DNA of 64,000 nt from Ruegeria profundi (GCF_001507545.1 NZ_LQBP01000006.1:62001-126000); one strand, 5' to 3'; positions 9,282-16,638 are shown, numbered from the stretch's first letter. Program-made: numbers and translations. Notes: a model not told the origin generated them from the sequence alone.

Positions 9282-9914
9282 ATGAGCCTTTCCCCGGACC
9301 TTTTACTGCACGGCTATTCCATCGGTATCTTCCCGATGGCCGAGCACCGCAACGCGGCCGAGCTTTTCTGGGTTGACCCCAAGTTTCGCGGCGTCTTTCC
9401 CTTGGATGGCTTTCACGTTTCCCGCAGTCTGGCGCGTCGCATTCGAAAATGCGGGTTCTCGGTAACGATCAACCAGGACTTCGCCGGAGTGGTCGATGGC
9501 TGTGCCGACCGTTCTGATACCTGGATCAATGCTGAACTGCGTGACCTATACCTGAAAATCCATCACTCAGGTCAGGCGCACTCGCTAGAGATTTGGGAGG
9601 GCGACCAATTGGTTGGCGGCGTTTTCGGCGTTACGCTGGGGGCAGCCTTTTTCGGCGAGAGCATGTTTTCCCGCCGAAAGGACGCTTCAAAGATCGCATT
9701 GGCTTATCTGGTGGATCGTCTGCGTCAAACCGGTTTTCGATTGTTCGATACTCAGTTCCTCACGGCGCACTTGGCGTCCCTTGGCGCGATCGAAATTCCG
9801 CGCTCGCAATACCGAAAGGAACTGGAAGAGGCGATTAACGCCAGCGCTGATTTCACGGCGCCACTAGCTCAATCAGCCGAGGGCGTTATACAACGTATGA
9901 CCCAGACATCGTAA
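9282..9914 (+). CDS. aat: Leucyl/phenylalanyl-tRNA-protein transferase
   Basis: A 210-residue GNAT-fold enzyme that adds Leu or Phe to N-terminal Arg/Lys of proteins, marking them for ClpAP (N-degron pathway). The family signatures G-I-F-P-M, F-W-V-D-P, W-I-N, G-G-V-F-G-V-T-L-G, F-F-G-E-S-M-F-S and F-D-T-Q are all present. Length is normal for alphaproteobacteria. Its 3' end overlaps the convergent DUF2155 gene by 46 bases. Confidence 0.96.
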   Translation: MSLSPDLLLHGYSIGIFPMAEHRNAAELFWVDPKFRGVFPLDGFHVSRSLARRIRKCGFSVTINQDFAGVVDGCADRSDTWINAELRDLYLKIHHSGQAHSLEIWEGDQLVGGVFGVTLGAAFFGESMFSRRKDASKIALAYLVDRLRQTGFRLFDTQFLTAHLASLGAIEIPRSQYRKELEEAINASADFTAPLAQSAEGVIQRMTQTS

Positions 9915-10237
9915 CGGGCGTGATCCAGCGCGTTCAATGCCGGAGAGGTCGCGATCATCCACCCGTCAAACAGCTGATCCGACTTTCCTTTTTCCCATAT
10001 CGTCAGATAGGCAAAGGCATCACCCGTCGGGTTTTCCGGCGGATAGCGACAATCTCCCAAAGCGACGTCCAGTCCAAAAACCTCTCCGCTTTGACCGCTT
10101 TGCATTTCGACATCCACGGTCTGGCCGCTGACCTTGTCCAGCCCTCGCAGAATCGCCCCGGGGCCGGACTGGACCTTTTGTTGTGCTGAAACAGTCGTCG
10201 CGGCCAACAGTGCAGCGCCAAGGGCAAAGTGTTTCAT
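9869..10237 (-). CDS. DUF2155 secreted protein
   Basis: A 122-residue protein with a cleavable signal peptide (about residues 1-18, ending in V-S-A-Q). The mature part matches DUF2155: G-A-I-L-R-G-L-D-K-V-S-G, C-R-Y-P-P-E-N and F-x-G-W-M-I-A-T-S-P-A-L-N-A-L-D-H. Function is unknown; in Rhodobacterales it travels with NDUFA12 and an MlaD-like protein as here. Its start overlaps the MlaD-like stop by four bases (ATGA). The tail is coded in antisense to the end of aat. Confidence 0.85.
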   Translation of the reverse strand: MKHFALGAALLAATTVSAQQKVQSGPGAILRGLDKVSGQTVDVEMQSGQSGEVFGLDVALGDCRYPPENPTGDAFAYLTIWEKGKSDQLFDGWMIATSPALNALDHARYDVWVIRCITPSAD

Positions 10238-10686
10238 TCGCTGCCATCTCCGGCCACGAATTTGACCAAGAGCGAAATCAAGCTGACCGCGCCTTGCGTA
10301 TCCGTAACCTGATCACCGGGTTCAAAGAAAAACGGCGAACCGCCGGGCATCACTTCGACAAAATTGCCACCGAGCAACCCTTCGGACGAAATTACAATGG
10401 CGCTATCGTCAGGCACCAGTATGCCATCCCGGATCGTGAACGTCGTGTCCGCACGGTAAGTGTCAGGGTTCAGATCTACCCCTGTCACCGTACCGATCTT
10501 GACACCGGCAAGCCGTACATCCGTACCAACGCTCACCCCTTCGAGTGAGCGAAACGAAGCCTCTAACTGGTAGCCCGTGGCGCTCTGCGACAGTCCGGTG
10601 GACTGGCTGGCATACACGCCAAACGCAACGGCAGAGGCCAATACGGCCCCACCGACCAATACTTCGGTTAAATTGTAAGTCGACAT
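10234..10686 (-). CDS. MlaD/MCE-domain lipid transport protein
   Basis: A 150-residue protein with one N-terminal membrane anchor (about residues 8-26) and an MCE domain (about 38-115, with V-G-T-D-V-R-L-A-G-V-K-I-G and I-S-S-E-G-L-L-G). This is the size of MlaD, the periplasmic hexameric component that passes phospholipids between membranes to maintain outer-membrane asymmetry. The MlaEF permease and ATPase genes are not adjacent. It forms the middle of a three-gene operon, 12 bases after the NDUFA12 stop. Confidence 0.88.
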   Translation of the reverse strand: MSTYNLTEVLVGGAVLASAVAFGVYASQSTGLSQSATGYQLEASFRSLEGVSVGTDVRLAGVKIGTVTGVDLNPDTYRADTTFTIRDGILVPDDSAIVISSEGLLGGNFVEVMPGGSPFFFEPGDQVTDTQGAVSLISLLVKFVAGDGSE

Positions 10687-10698
10687 TGCTCGCCTCGT

Positions 10699-11082
10699 TT
10701 ATTCCGGGCTCCAGGCCTCATAGTCTGTGCGTTCGACCGGGTCTTTGCGGCGCAGGGATCCGGCAGGCGTATAGGCCATCGCAGTGCCTGTCAGGTTTTC
10801 CTGATGCGGCTTTTCCCAGGTCTTGTGCTTTAGCGGCTTATCGGTCGGCGGCTCATCCCACGTCCGGTGCAACCAGCCATGCCAATCAGGATCGATCCGG
10901 CTGGCCTCGGCCTCACCGTTGAAAATCACCCAGCGTTTGCTGTCGTCGGCGTTGCGATAAAAGACGTTGCCCTCATTGTCCTCGCCGACTTTTTGGCCTT
11001 TACGCGCGGTGTAAATTTGCGTGCCCAAAGTGGCCCCATTCCACCAGGTCACGGCCCGCAATAATGTGTTCAAGATACCCAT
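10699..11082 (-). CDS. NADH:ubiquinone oxidoreductase subunit NDUFA12 family
   Basis: A 127-residue homologue of the complex I accessory subunit NDUFA12 (B17.2), found in alphaproteobacteria and mitochondria. Recognisable stretches are W-W-N-G-A-T-x-G-T, G-N-x-F-Y-R, R-W-V-I-F-N-G and W-H-G-W-L-H. It is likely to be a peripheral stabilising subunit of complex I at the inner membrane. It is the first gene of the operon with the MlaD-like and DUF2155 genes; the main nuo genes lie elsewhere. Confidence 0.93.
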   Translation of the reverse strand: MGILNTLLRAVTWWNGATLGTQIYTARKGQKVGEDNEGNVFYRNADDSKRWVIFNGEAEASRIDPDWHGWLHRTWDEPPTDKPLKHKTWEKPHQENLTGTAMAYTPAGSLRRKDPVERTDYEAWSPE

Positions 11083-11164
11083 CGGCTGCCTCCGGCATTT
11101 CTATCACCGCAGATATGGACCAAAGGCACGCCAAGGTCCAGTGTCGCTAGGACCGCACTCACTA

Positions 11165-11536
11165 TTACGGCAACGCAGCGGTCACTTCGATCTCAATACG
11201 GTCTTTAGGAGTAATTAAGTTGCATTCTGTCACAGTAGCGGCCGGGGGATTCGCGCCGAATGTTTCAACCAGTAGCGGCCAACACAGTTCAAACTCGCTC
11301 ATGTCCGGAAGGTAATAGTTCACCCTGACGACATCTGCGAAACTTGCGCCAGCCTCGGCCAACGCTTTACCAATCGCATCAAGCGCTGACTGGCACTGAC
11401 CAACGATGTCTTCCGGAATATCGTCACCCTGCGCGCAAGTTCCGGCCACAAAAACAAAGCCTTTTGCAACAACCGCACGGCAATAGCCGACTTTGGCCTC
11501 ATACTCTCCGCCCGAAGATATGCGTTTGATCGTCAT
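11165..11536 (-). CDS. RidA (YjgF/YER057c/UK114) family protein
   Basis: A 123-residue Rid-family protein. RidA deaminates reactive enamine/imine intermediates from PLP enzymes. The sheet motif V-x-V-A-G-T-C-A, the V-V-R-V-N-Y-Y-L-P segment and a C-terminal D-R-I-E-I-E-V with the substrate-binding arginine are visible. The sequence resembles a Rid subfamily other than archetypal RidA, so the exact substrate is uncertain. It lies downstream of the clpX terminator and is probably transcribed separately. Confidence 0.88.
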   Translation of the reverse strand: MTIKRISSGGEYEAKVGYCRAVVAKGFVFVAGTCAQGDDIPEDIVGQCQSALDAIGKALAEAGASFADVVRVNYYLPDMSEFELCWPLLVETFGANPPAATVTECNLITPKDRIEIEVTAALP

Positions 11537-11550
11537 GTTGACCTCACAAG

Positions 11551-11575
11551 AAAAAGGCGCGGTCTTTGCCGCGCC
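11551..11575 (-). terminator. Rho-independent terminator of clpX
   Basis: On the minus strand the stem GGCGCGG/CCGCGCC with a six-base loop is followed by five T residues. It begins 24 bases after the clpX stop and separates clpX from the RidA-family gene. Confidence 0.85.
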
Positions 11576-11598
11576 ATCTCTGATTTACTGTTAAGGAC

Positions 11599-12864
11599 TT
11601 ATCCCGCCGAGGCCGACTCCGCTGCATCCGCGTAAATGATCAACGGCTGCTTGTCGGACGACACTGCCTCTTCGTTGACCACAACTTCGGTCACATTCTT
11701 CATGCCAGGCAGTTCGAACATCGTATCCAACAGGATGTCTTCCAGGATCGAGCGTAGGCCACGCGCTCCGGTTTTGCGTTCGATGGCCTTCTTGGCGATC
11801 GACTTCAACGCATCATCCGTAAAGGCCAGCTCAACATCTTCCAGCTCAAACAACCGCTGGTATTGCTTAACCAGGGCATTTTTAGGTTTGGTCAGGATCG
11901 TGACAAGCGCATCTTCGTCCAAATCTTCAAGCGTTGCCAACACCGGCAGACGACCGACGAATTCAGGGATCAATCCGAATTTCAACAGGTCTTCAGGCTC
12001 CAGATCCTGGAAGATCTCGCCTACGCCGCGCTCGTCATTGTCACGCACATCAGCACCAAAGCCCATCGCCGAGCCTTTGCCACGCTGCGCGATAATCTTG
12101 TCAAGCCCGGCAAACGCTCCACCACAGATGAACAGGATGTTGGTGGTGTCCACTTGCAGAAATTCTTGCTGCGGATGCTTACGCCCACCTTGCGGCGGTA
12201 CGCTGGCCACGGTGCCCTCCATCAGCTTAAGCAGCGCCTGTTGCACACCCTCACCTGATACGTCGCGCGTGATCGAAGGATTTTCAGACTTGCGCGTGAT
12301 CTTGTCGACCTCGTCGATATAGACGATACCGCGCTGCGCGCGCTCAACATTGTATTCGCTGGCCTGCAAAAGTTTGAGAATGATGTTCTCAACATCCTCA
12401 CCCACATAGCCGGCTTCGGTCAGCGTCGTCGCGTCCGCCATGGTGAACGGAACATCCAAAATCCGCGCCAGCGTTTGTGCCAGCAGGGTCTTGCCGCACC
12501 CCGTCGGGCCGATCAGCAGGATGTTGGACTTTGCCAACTCGATATCGCTGCCCGCTTTCTGAGCATGATTGAGGCGCTTGTAATGGTTGTGAACGGCAAC
12601 CGACAGAACGCGTTTGGCTGTGGCTTGACCGATTACGTAATCGTCCAAAACCTCGCATATGTCTTTTGGCGTCGGAACACCATCCGAGGATTTCAGCCCG
12701 CTGGCCTTGGTTTCCTCGCGGATGATATCCATGCATAGTTCGACGCATTCATCGCAGATAAACACGGTCGGTCCGGCAATCAGCTTGCGCACCTCATGCT
12801 GGCTCTTGCCGCAGAAGCTACAGTAGAGCGTGTTCTTGCCGTCACCGCCTGAATTCGTCGCCAT
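11599..12864 (-). CDS. clpX: ATP-dependent Clp protease ATP-binding subunit ClpX
   Basis: A 421-residue AAA+ unfoldase of normal length. The N-terminal zinc-binding domain has C15, C18, C37 and C40. The AAA+ module has Walker A G-P-T-G-C-G-K-T and Walker B V-Y-I-D-E-V-D-K, followed by the C-terminal small domain. ClpX unfolds substrates such as CtrA and ssrA-tagged proteins and feeds them to ClpP. clpP lies upstream in the same orientation with 133 bases between, containing two hairpins. Confidence 0.98.
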   Translation of the reverse strand: MATNSGGDGKNTLYCSFCGKSQHEVRKLIAGPTVFICDECVELCMDIIREETKASGLKSSDGVPTPKDICEVLDDYVIGQATAKRVLSVAVHNHYKRLNHAQKAGSDIELAKSNILLIGPTGCGKTLLAQTLARILDVPFTMADATTLTEAGYVGEDVENIILKLLQASEYNVERAQRGIVYIDEVDKITRKSENPSITRDVSGEGVQQALLKLMEGTVASVPPQGGRKHPQQEFLQVDTTNILFICGGAFAGLDKIIAQRGKGSAMGFGADVRDNDERGVGEIFQDLEPEDLLKFGLIPEFVGRLPVLATLEDLDEDALVTILTKPKNALVKQYQRLFELEDVELAFTDDALKSIAKKAIERKTGARGLRSILEDILLDTMFELPGMKNVTEVVVNEEAVSSDKQPLIIYADAAESASAG

Positions 12865-12889
12865 GTTCTACCTTTCGGGCTTCTTCCCT

Positions 12890-12908
12890 GCGGCCGTCAT
12901 CCGGCCGC
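12890..12908. terminator. Hairpin in the clpP-clpX gap
   Basis: GCGGCCG and CGGCCGC form a perfect 7-bp stem with a five-base loop. No long T-run follows on either strand, so it may act as an attenuator or stability element in the clpX leader. Confidence 0.4.
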
Positions 12909-12969
12909 GCTTATTGTCTTATGGTGCAGCTTAGGCCAGCACCGAGACGGCTACAATCTCAAAATGTTA

Positions 12970-12990
12970 CCCGCGCTACCGACGCGCGGG
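12970..12990 (-). terminator. Hairpin after clpP (probable weak terminator)
   Basis: CCCGCGC and GCGCGGG form a 7-bp stem with a seven-base loop beginning seven bases after the clpP stop. On the minus strand the sequence after the stem is TAACATTTT, an imperfect T-run, so partial read-through into clpX is likely. Confidence 0.6.
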
Positions 12991-12997
12991 TGTGAGT

Positions 12998-13630
12998 TCA
13001 GGAATCCTCGCCGTCCATTTTGGCGCGATTTTCGACGATCTCGTCAATATGACCCCAATCTTTCGCCTCTTCCGGGCTCATGAAATTGTCGCGATCCAGC
13101 GCCTTTTCAACCGCCTTTTTGGTCTGACCCGTGTGACGTACATAAATGTCGTAAAGGCGATCTTTCAGTTTCTGCGTCTCGGCCGCATGGATCATGATAT
13201 CGCTGGCCTGACCCTGATATCCGCCGCTGGGCTGATGAACCATGATCCGGCTGTTAGGCAGAGAAAACCGCATCCCCTTCTCGCCACCGGCCAGCAAAAC
13301 CGACCCCATCGACGCCGCCTGACCGATAACCAATGTCGAACATTTCGGCTTGATGTACTGCATTGTGTCGTAGATCGACAAACCGCTGGTCACAACACCA
13401 CCGGGCGAGTTGATGTAGATCGAGATTTCCTTGCTGGGGTTTTCCGCCTCAAGATGCAAAAGCTGAGCGACCACCAGATGGCTCATCCCGTCGTGGATCG
13501 GACCATTGATGAAAATGATCCGCTCTTTCAAAAGGCGCGAGAAAATGTCGTAAGCGCGTTCGCCCCGGCTGGTCTGTTCGACCACCATGGGAACGAGCGT
13601 ATTCATGTAGGTGTCAACTGGATCGAACAT
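12998..13630 (-). CDS. clpP: ATP-dependent Clp protease proteolytic subunit
   Basis: A 210-residue serine protease. The catalytic triad is complete: S107 in A-A-S-M-G-S, H132 in M-V-H-Q-P and D181 in D-R-D-N-F. The oxyanion strand N-S-P-G-G and tetradecamer-contact segments are normal. It degrades proteins delivered by ClpX or ClpA. A full CtrA-type site lies in the region upstream (13794-13808). Confidence 0.98.
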   Translation of the reverse strand: MFDPVDTYMNTLVPMVVEQTSRGERAYDIFSRLLKERIIFINGPIHDGMSHLVVAQLLHLEAENPSKEISIYINSPGGVVTSGLSIYDTMQYIKPKCSTLVIGQAASMGSVLLAGGEKGMRFSLPNSRIMVHQPSGGYQGQASDIMIHAAETQKLKDRLYDIYVRHTGQTKKAVEKALDRDNFMSPEEAKDWGHIDEIVENRAKMDGEDS

Positions 13631-13793
13631 TATGAACCTGCCTGTTTGCTATGGATTGGGACACTACCCAAAAAAACGTTACCCGAGTCTTAGTGTCGCC
13701 ATCGGGGGGCTGCAAGGGGGCCACGATACTTCATCCACTACCGCGGCGATACGACAGCAAAACAGGCGTTGGCGAGGACCCGGGTGAAAAAAG

Positions 13794-13808
13794 TTAATCA
13801 CATATTAA
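13794..13808. promoter_or_regulatory. CtrA binding site (TTAA-N7-TTAA)
   Basis: An exact match to the full CtrA consensus: TTAA, seven bases (TCACATA), TTAA. It is 164 bases before the clpP start and 134 bases before the ArsR-type start, inside a non-coding region, so it could serve either gene. Confidence 0.6.
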
Positions 13809-13835
13809 CACCTTCACATCACACCATTTTGATCC

Positions 13836-13853
13836 GTGCATGTAGAAATGCAC
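13836..13853. promoter_or_regulatory. Inverted repeat GTGCAT-N6-ATGCAC
   Basis: A perfect 6-bp inverted repeat with a six-base spacer, 89 bases before the ArsR-type start. Arm length and spacing are right for a dimeric helix-turn-helix operator, perhaps autoregulatory. It does not match the ATTC-N8-GAAT box described for SqrR/BigR. Confidence 0.35.
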
Positions 13854-13941
13854 AGACAGACTATATAGCTAGGGTTCTATTCAAAAGCACCGAAACCACT
13901 CACAAACTACCCCGCTCCTGGGGCAAACAAGGAAATAACCA

Positions 13942-14277
13942 ATGGCCCTTACCCAAGTATCGCAGGATGCAACGCCCGAGGCTTTCGACAAGATGGTCGC
14001 CCACGCCGCCCACGCGGCAAATTTCCTGAAGGCCATCAGCCACGAGGGCCGGTTGATGATCCTGTGCCATCTGGTGTCGGGTGAAAAATCCGTGACCGAA
14101 TTGGAAGAGCTGTTGTCAGCCCGACAGGCCGCCGTGTCGCAGCAACTGTCACGTTTGCGGCTTGAGGGGCTTGTTGTACCGCGACGGGAGGGCAAGGCAA
14201 TTTACTATCGCCTTGCAGATGACCGCCCGCGCCGCTTGCTTGCACTCGTCTATGACCTATTCAATGGCGAGGAATAG
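13942..14277 (+). CDS. ArsR/SmtB-family winged-helix repressor (BigR/SqrR-like)
   Basis: A 111-residue winged-helix regulator with the segment F-L-K-A-I-S-H-E-G-R-L-M-I-L-C and recognition helix Q-A-A-V-S-Q-Q-L-S-R-L-R. Overall it resembles BigR, YgaV and SqrR, which sense reactive sulfur by forming a di-/tetrasulfide between two cysteines. Only C42 is present here; there is no C-terminal partner cysteine. It may therefore sense differently or not sense sulfur at all. No target gene sits directly downstream, since the next gene encodes an entericidin-like lipoprotein. Confidence 0.85.
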   Translation: MALTQVSQDATPEAFDKMVAHAAHAANFLKAISHEGRLMILCHLVSGEKSVTELEELLSARQAAVSQQLSRLRLEGLVVPRREGKAIYYRLADDRPRRLLALVYDLFNGEE

Positions 14278-14445
14278 CGCGCCTGTCATCTCTTGCGGCG
14301 CATTCCACTCGTTTTCTGCCAAATAACAGTTCAGTACCCGGTGTTTGTGCGACTTGCCGGGTTCAACAGAGGCTGCGCCGTATGGTCTGGTTCCGCGCTG
14401 GGAAAACTGTTACGCAGCATTCGACTGACACAAATGGAGACACCG

Positions 14446-14583
14446 ATGATCCGTGCGATTCTGTTGGGGCTTGCCTTGTTTACCCTTACCGCCTGCGAAA
14501 CGGCAAAAGGCGCTGGCAAAGATATTGAGAAAGCTGGCGACGCGATCCAGAATGCGGCCACGGACGTTCAGCAGAGCCTGTAG
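14446..14583 (+). CDS. Entericidin A/B-family small lipoprotein
   Basis: A 45-residue protein with a hydrophobic signal, lipobox L-T-A-C (lipidated cysteine near residue 17) and a mature part rich in Gly, Lys, Asp and Ala (G-A-G-K-D-I-E-K-A-G-D-A-I). This is the entericidin pattern: small cell-envelope lipoproteins, some described as antidote/toxin-like, of unclear role. The start at 14446 is chosen because GGAG lies six bases before it; earlier in-frame ATGs would spoil the signal peptide. Confidence 0.85.
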   Translation: MIRAILLGLALFTLTACETAKGAGKDIEKAGDAIQNAATDVQQSL

Positions 14584-14651
14584 ACCGCCCCCTACAATCT
14601 GTGACTCTATGGGCCTCGCGCCCAAGATGTAGTTGAAATCGACACCGATAC

Positions 14652-14665
14652 ACTGTAAGTACAGT
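14652..14665. repeat. Inverted repeat ACTGTA-AG-TACAGT
   Basis: A perfect 6-bp inverted repeat with a two-base centre, the first of a series of palindromes in the gene-free block. Confidence 0.6.
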
Positions 14666-14669
14666 CGTA

Positions 14670-14687
14670 CAGGTGCATAGACGCGGT
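14670..14687 (+). repeat. Direct repeat copy 1
   Basis: CAGGTGCATAGACGCGGT matches the copy at 14807-14824 at 16 of 18 positions; both copies are followed within a few bases by TGCAT. Copy 1 sits before the 14-bp hairpin at 14708; copy 2 lies just inside the stem at 14800. Confidence 0.6.
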
Positions 14688-14707
14688 ATTGCATTTCTGA
14701 CACGTCG

Positions 14708-14739
14708 ACGGGGTTCTTGTGGCATCACAAGAACCCCGT
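14708..14739. repeat. Perfect 14-bp hairpin
   Basis: ACGGGGTTCTTGTG and its exact reverse complement flank a GCAT tetraloop. Neither strand has a T-run after the stem, so it is not a classical terminator. Confidence 0.75.
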
Positions 14740-14757
14740 TCCCTTGTATACAAGGGA
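14740..14757. repeat. Perfect 18-bp palindrome
   Basis: TCCCTTGTATACAAGGGA is fully self-complementary with no spacer, directly abutting the 14-bp hairpin. It could bind a dimeric protein or form a cruciform end. Confidence 0.75.
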
Positions 14758-14799
14758 TAGAGTGGTGCCCTGCTTGTTCTTCTAAGACGCGTAAAGGAA

Positions 14800-14860
14800 A
14801 AGGCGTCAGGTGCGCAGACGCGGTCCATGCATGTATCCTTGCGGACACTCCTGACGCCTT
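14800..14860 (-). repeat. Long hairpin, terminator-like on the minus strand
   Basis: AAGGCGTCAGG and CCTGACGCCTT form a perfect 11-bp stem enclosing 39 bases that contain direct repeat copy 2 and a shorter GTCC/GGAC pairing. On the minus strand the stem is followed by TTCCTTT, so it could end a leftward transcript, though no leftward gene is evident. Confidence 0.55.
14807..14824 (+). repeat. Direct repeat copy 2
   Basis: CAGGTGCGCAGACGCGGT, 16 of 18 identical to the copy at 14670-14687, 137 bases away. Confidence 0.6.
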
Positions 14861-15223
14861 AGTGGATCGGTACGTCCGGGGGACGTTCCGAACCGATTGC
14901 CTCAGCCCCGGAAAGGGCCGAAACCACTGCCTAGCACCAAGCGGCACTTCGCAGCACGCGCCGGCCGTCTGAGAAGATGACCACCTGATCCGAAGGTAAC
15001 TCCGACCCAGTCAATCACCCACCGGTAAGCCCCTGCTGTGAAAGGAAAAGTCCTAGAACTCTCTTTCACCGCTGCGACCCCCTGGCCTTTGCGCTCCGCT
15101 CAGGTTCCTGAGAACCGTTGCGATGGAATGACTGTTGCATTGGTCTGAGTGTCCGACAAGAAAATAGCACTGCAGCATGAAAATTTGACGGGGATAAGAT
15201 GTTGATATCCGGCTGGAGAGCTT

Positions 15224-15232
15224 TGTGGATAA
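15224..15232 (-). promoter_or_regulatory. DnaA box (TGTGGATAA)
   Basis: An exact match to the reverse complement of the DnaA box TTATCCACA. A near match (GGTGGATAA) follows at 15265 in the same orientation and a weaker one (CGGGGATAA) precedes it at 15189. Confidence 0.4.
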
Positions 15233-15264
15233 CCCGGGAAATCTTGCTGCGGTGCAGCTTTACT

Positions 15265-15273
15265 GGTGGATAA
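15265..15273 (-). promoter_or_regulatory. DnaA-box-like site (GGTGGATAA)
   Basis: One mismatch from the DnaA box, same orientation as the exact site 41 bases to the left. Confidence 0.3.
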
Positions 15274-15841
15274 GTCAATCTGGCCGAAAACTCCCGGTTT
15301 TCGAGTGTTTTCTGCAGGTGCGAAGGTCATCGGGCTGCTTGAGCATTCAAAACTGGGGGCATTCTTAGAGCCTCAGGCCCCATTTCCCTCGAATCACATT
15401 GCCAGCGACCGTCATTGGTGGCGCGTTGAGCATGCGGGGGAAGATCGGACGGCAGCGTTTCCGCAAGACAACACACAGCCCAGTTAAGGTGTCCGTTCTT
15501 GAGAAGCGCTCCGACCCGGCCGTGATTACCTATTACGCGCCGCGACCTACCGCAGCCAGTACCCCTACAGACCGGACGGGCCGGAAACGCTTCGGTTCAC
15601 CTGTCGGACGGGCCAGTTCTGTAGGACAAGCCGATCCGCAGGCTACGTGAAACCTGTGACTACGAGATTGGGGTGGCTTGGGGAGACTGCAAGTTACGCT
15701 AGGGAAACTTCATGAATGGCCCATTGGATTGTTAGGTGGGTTGGGTGTTTTGGGGGAGACAATTCTTCGGTATTACAGGGACAGGTCAGCGCGGCCCGGC
15801 AGTGCCGCCGGTCGGGGGTTAACATTTAGAGTTTGAATGCT

Positions 15842-16462
15842 TCACTTGTGGGTTTCGGCTGAGAACTTCAAATGGGGCCACATCCCATAGATCCAAGCAA
15901 AAAATGCAGCCAACATGAACGCTGAATAGGTCAATGACCAGAATGCCCCACTAGTCTGCGCAGCTTCAAAAAAACCTCCACCATCTCCGACTTCTCGATA
16001 CCAGAGCCTTGAAGCGGAAACTAAAGCGGAAAAAACAAAGTATACGGCCATCAGGATCAAAAAGCTTGAGTTCGCTACCTTTACTACCGAAGGCGTCAGA
16101 TCGTTTGTAGCTCTCAAGTCCTTCAGGAAATGCTCCCAGCCCGCCACATTCTTAAATTGGTTTTCAATACGTTTTTCAATAAAACGCCCGGCTCTCGCGA
16201 TGCCGTTAACCTCAATGACAAACAAAAATGACATTGCGACAACAACTAGCGGAACAATGTACAAAAATGTTCCTTCCATTACGCCAGTTATTTTCAAACC
16301 GGACACACTGGGTATTCCCAGTGCAGCACCAGCAACGATAAAGAAACGTCTCTGTTGCCGATCTAAGATTTCTTTACGTAGAGACCGGTACTGCTCTTCA
16401 AATACCACAATTTCATGGTCGCGGGTTTCAGTTAGCTTGAAGTGTCTATCGTATTCGCTCAT
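15842..16462 (-). CDS. Orphan four-helix membrane protein of unknown function
   Basis: A 206-residue protein I do not recognise. It has a charged cytoplasmic-type helix (residues 1-38), two membrane segments (about 39-58 and 64-84), a charged amphipathic stretch (88-125), and two more membrane segments (about 128-150 and 172-194). This helix-TM-TM-helix-TM-TM layout is loosely like SLATT-type membrane modules of conflict systems, but no motif proves it. Codon choice is visibly AT-richer than in neighbours, and the gene borders the palindrome-rich empty block, which suggests horizontal acquisition. No partner gene is present. Confidence 0.65.
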   Translation of the reverse strand: MSEYDRHFKLTETRDHEIVVFEEQYRSLRKEILDRQQRRFFIVAGAALGIPSVSGLKITGVMEGTFLYIVPLVVVAMSFLFVIEVNGIARAGRFIEKRIENQFKNVAGWEHFLKDLRATNDLTPSVVKVANSSFLILMAVYFVFSALVSASRLWYREVGDGGGFFEAAQTSGAFWSLTYSAFMLAAFFAWIYGMWPHLKFSAETHK

Positions 16463-16607
16463 TGGAAACGCCTAAATTGGTTGCGTTTCAATAACTTCTC
16501 ATAGCACGCACATGCACTCAAGCATGCCCTTCAAACTAAATGTTTGTTGTCCGACTACCGTGTGGGCACGCAGTTGGCTGCGCCAACCGCTTTCGCCTAC
16601 CCGCCGT

Positions 16608-16638
16608 AAAAATGGCCAGCTTTTAGCTGTCCATTTTT
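16608..16638 (-). terminator. lepA terminator containing the lepA stop codon
   Basis: On the minus strand AAAAATGG-A-CAGC and GCTG-G-CCATTTTT pair around a short A-rich loop, ending in a five-T run. The left arm is the last codons of lepA and the TAA stop falls in the loop, so translation to the stop would occupy the hairpin. Confidence 0.75.

Larger units (their letters stand above)
13631..13941. other. Divergent regulatory region between clpP and the ArsR-type gene
   Basis: A 311-base non-coding stretch, markedly AT-rich in its middle, between two divergent starts. It contains the CtrA-type site (13794-13808), an inverted repeat (13836-13853), a TATATA box-like element at 13862-13867 and an AAGGAA ribosome site just before the ArsR-type start. 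No small gene is apparent. Confidence 0.6.
14584..15841. other. 1.26-kb gene-free block rich in palindromes
   Basis: No open frame here has convincing coding character on either strand. The left half (14640-15120) is dense in inverted repeats: 14652-14665, 14708-14739, 14740-14757, 14800-14860, a bulged stem around 15037-15068 (GTGAAAG/CTTTCAC) and a small one at 15103-15116. An 18-base direct repeat occurs at 14670 and 14807. The right half has two DnaA-box-like sites near 15.2 kb. The block lies between an entericidin-like gene and an AT-richer orphan gene. Possibilities are a structured RNA, a remnant of a mobile element, or a replication-protein binding region. Confidence 0.6.

Noticed and set aside
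13862..13867. TATATA as a -10 box for the ArsR-type gene
   Set aside because: No matching -35 at the correct distance could be found, so a promoter is not claimed separately.
14293..14445. N-terminal extension of the entericidin-like protein
   Set aside because: Earlier in-frame starts would bury the lipoprotein signal; the ATG at 14446 has a proper ribosome site.
14486..14947. Minus-strand frame through the palindromic block
   Set aside because: The translation is Arg/Ser/Pro-rich low-complexity, crosses several perfect hairpins and has no ribosome site.
14941..15025. Resemblance to a TPP riboswitch core (CTGAGA, then CCTGATC, then GGTAA)
   Set aside because: The order of motifs is right, but the 5' GGGGTG arm and the closing GCGTAGGGA are missing, and no thiamine gene lies within several kb on the plus strand.
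15266..15487. Plus-strand 73-codon frame in the gene-free block
   Set aside because: No ribosome site, no recognisable domain, unremarkable composition.
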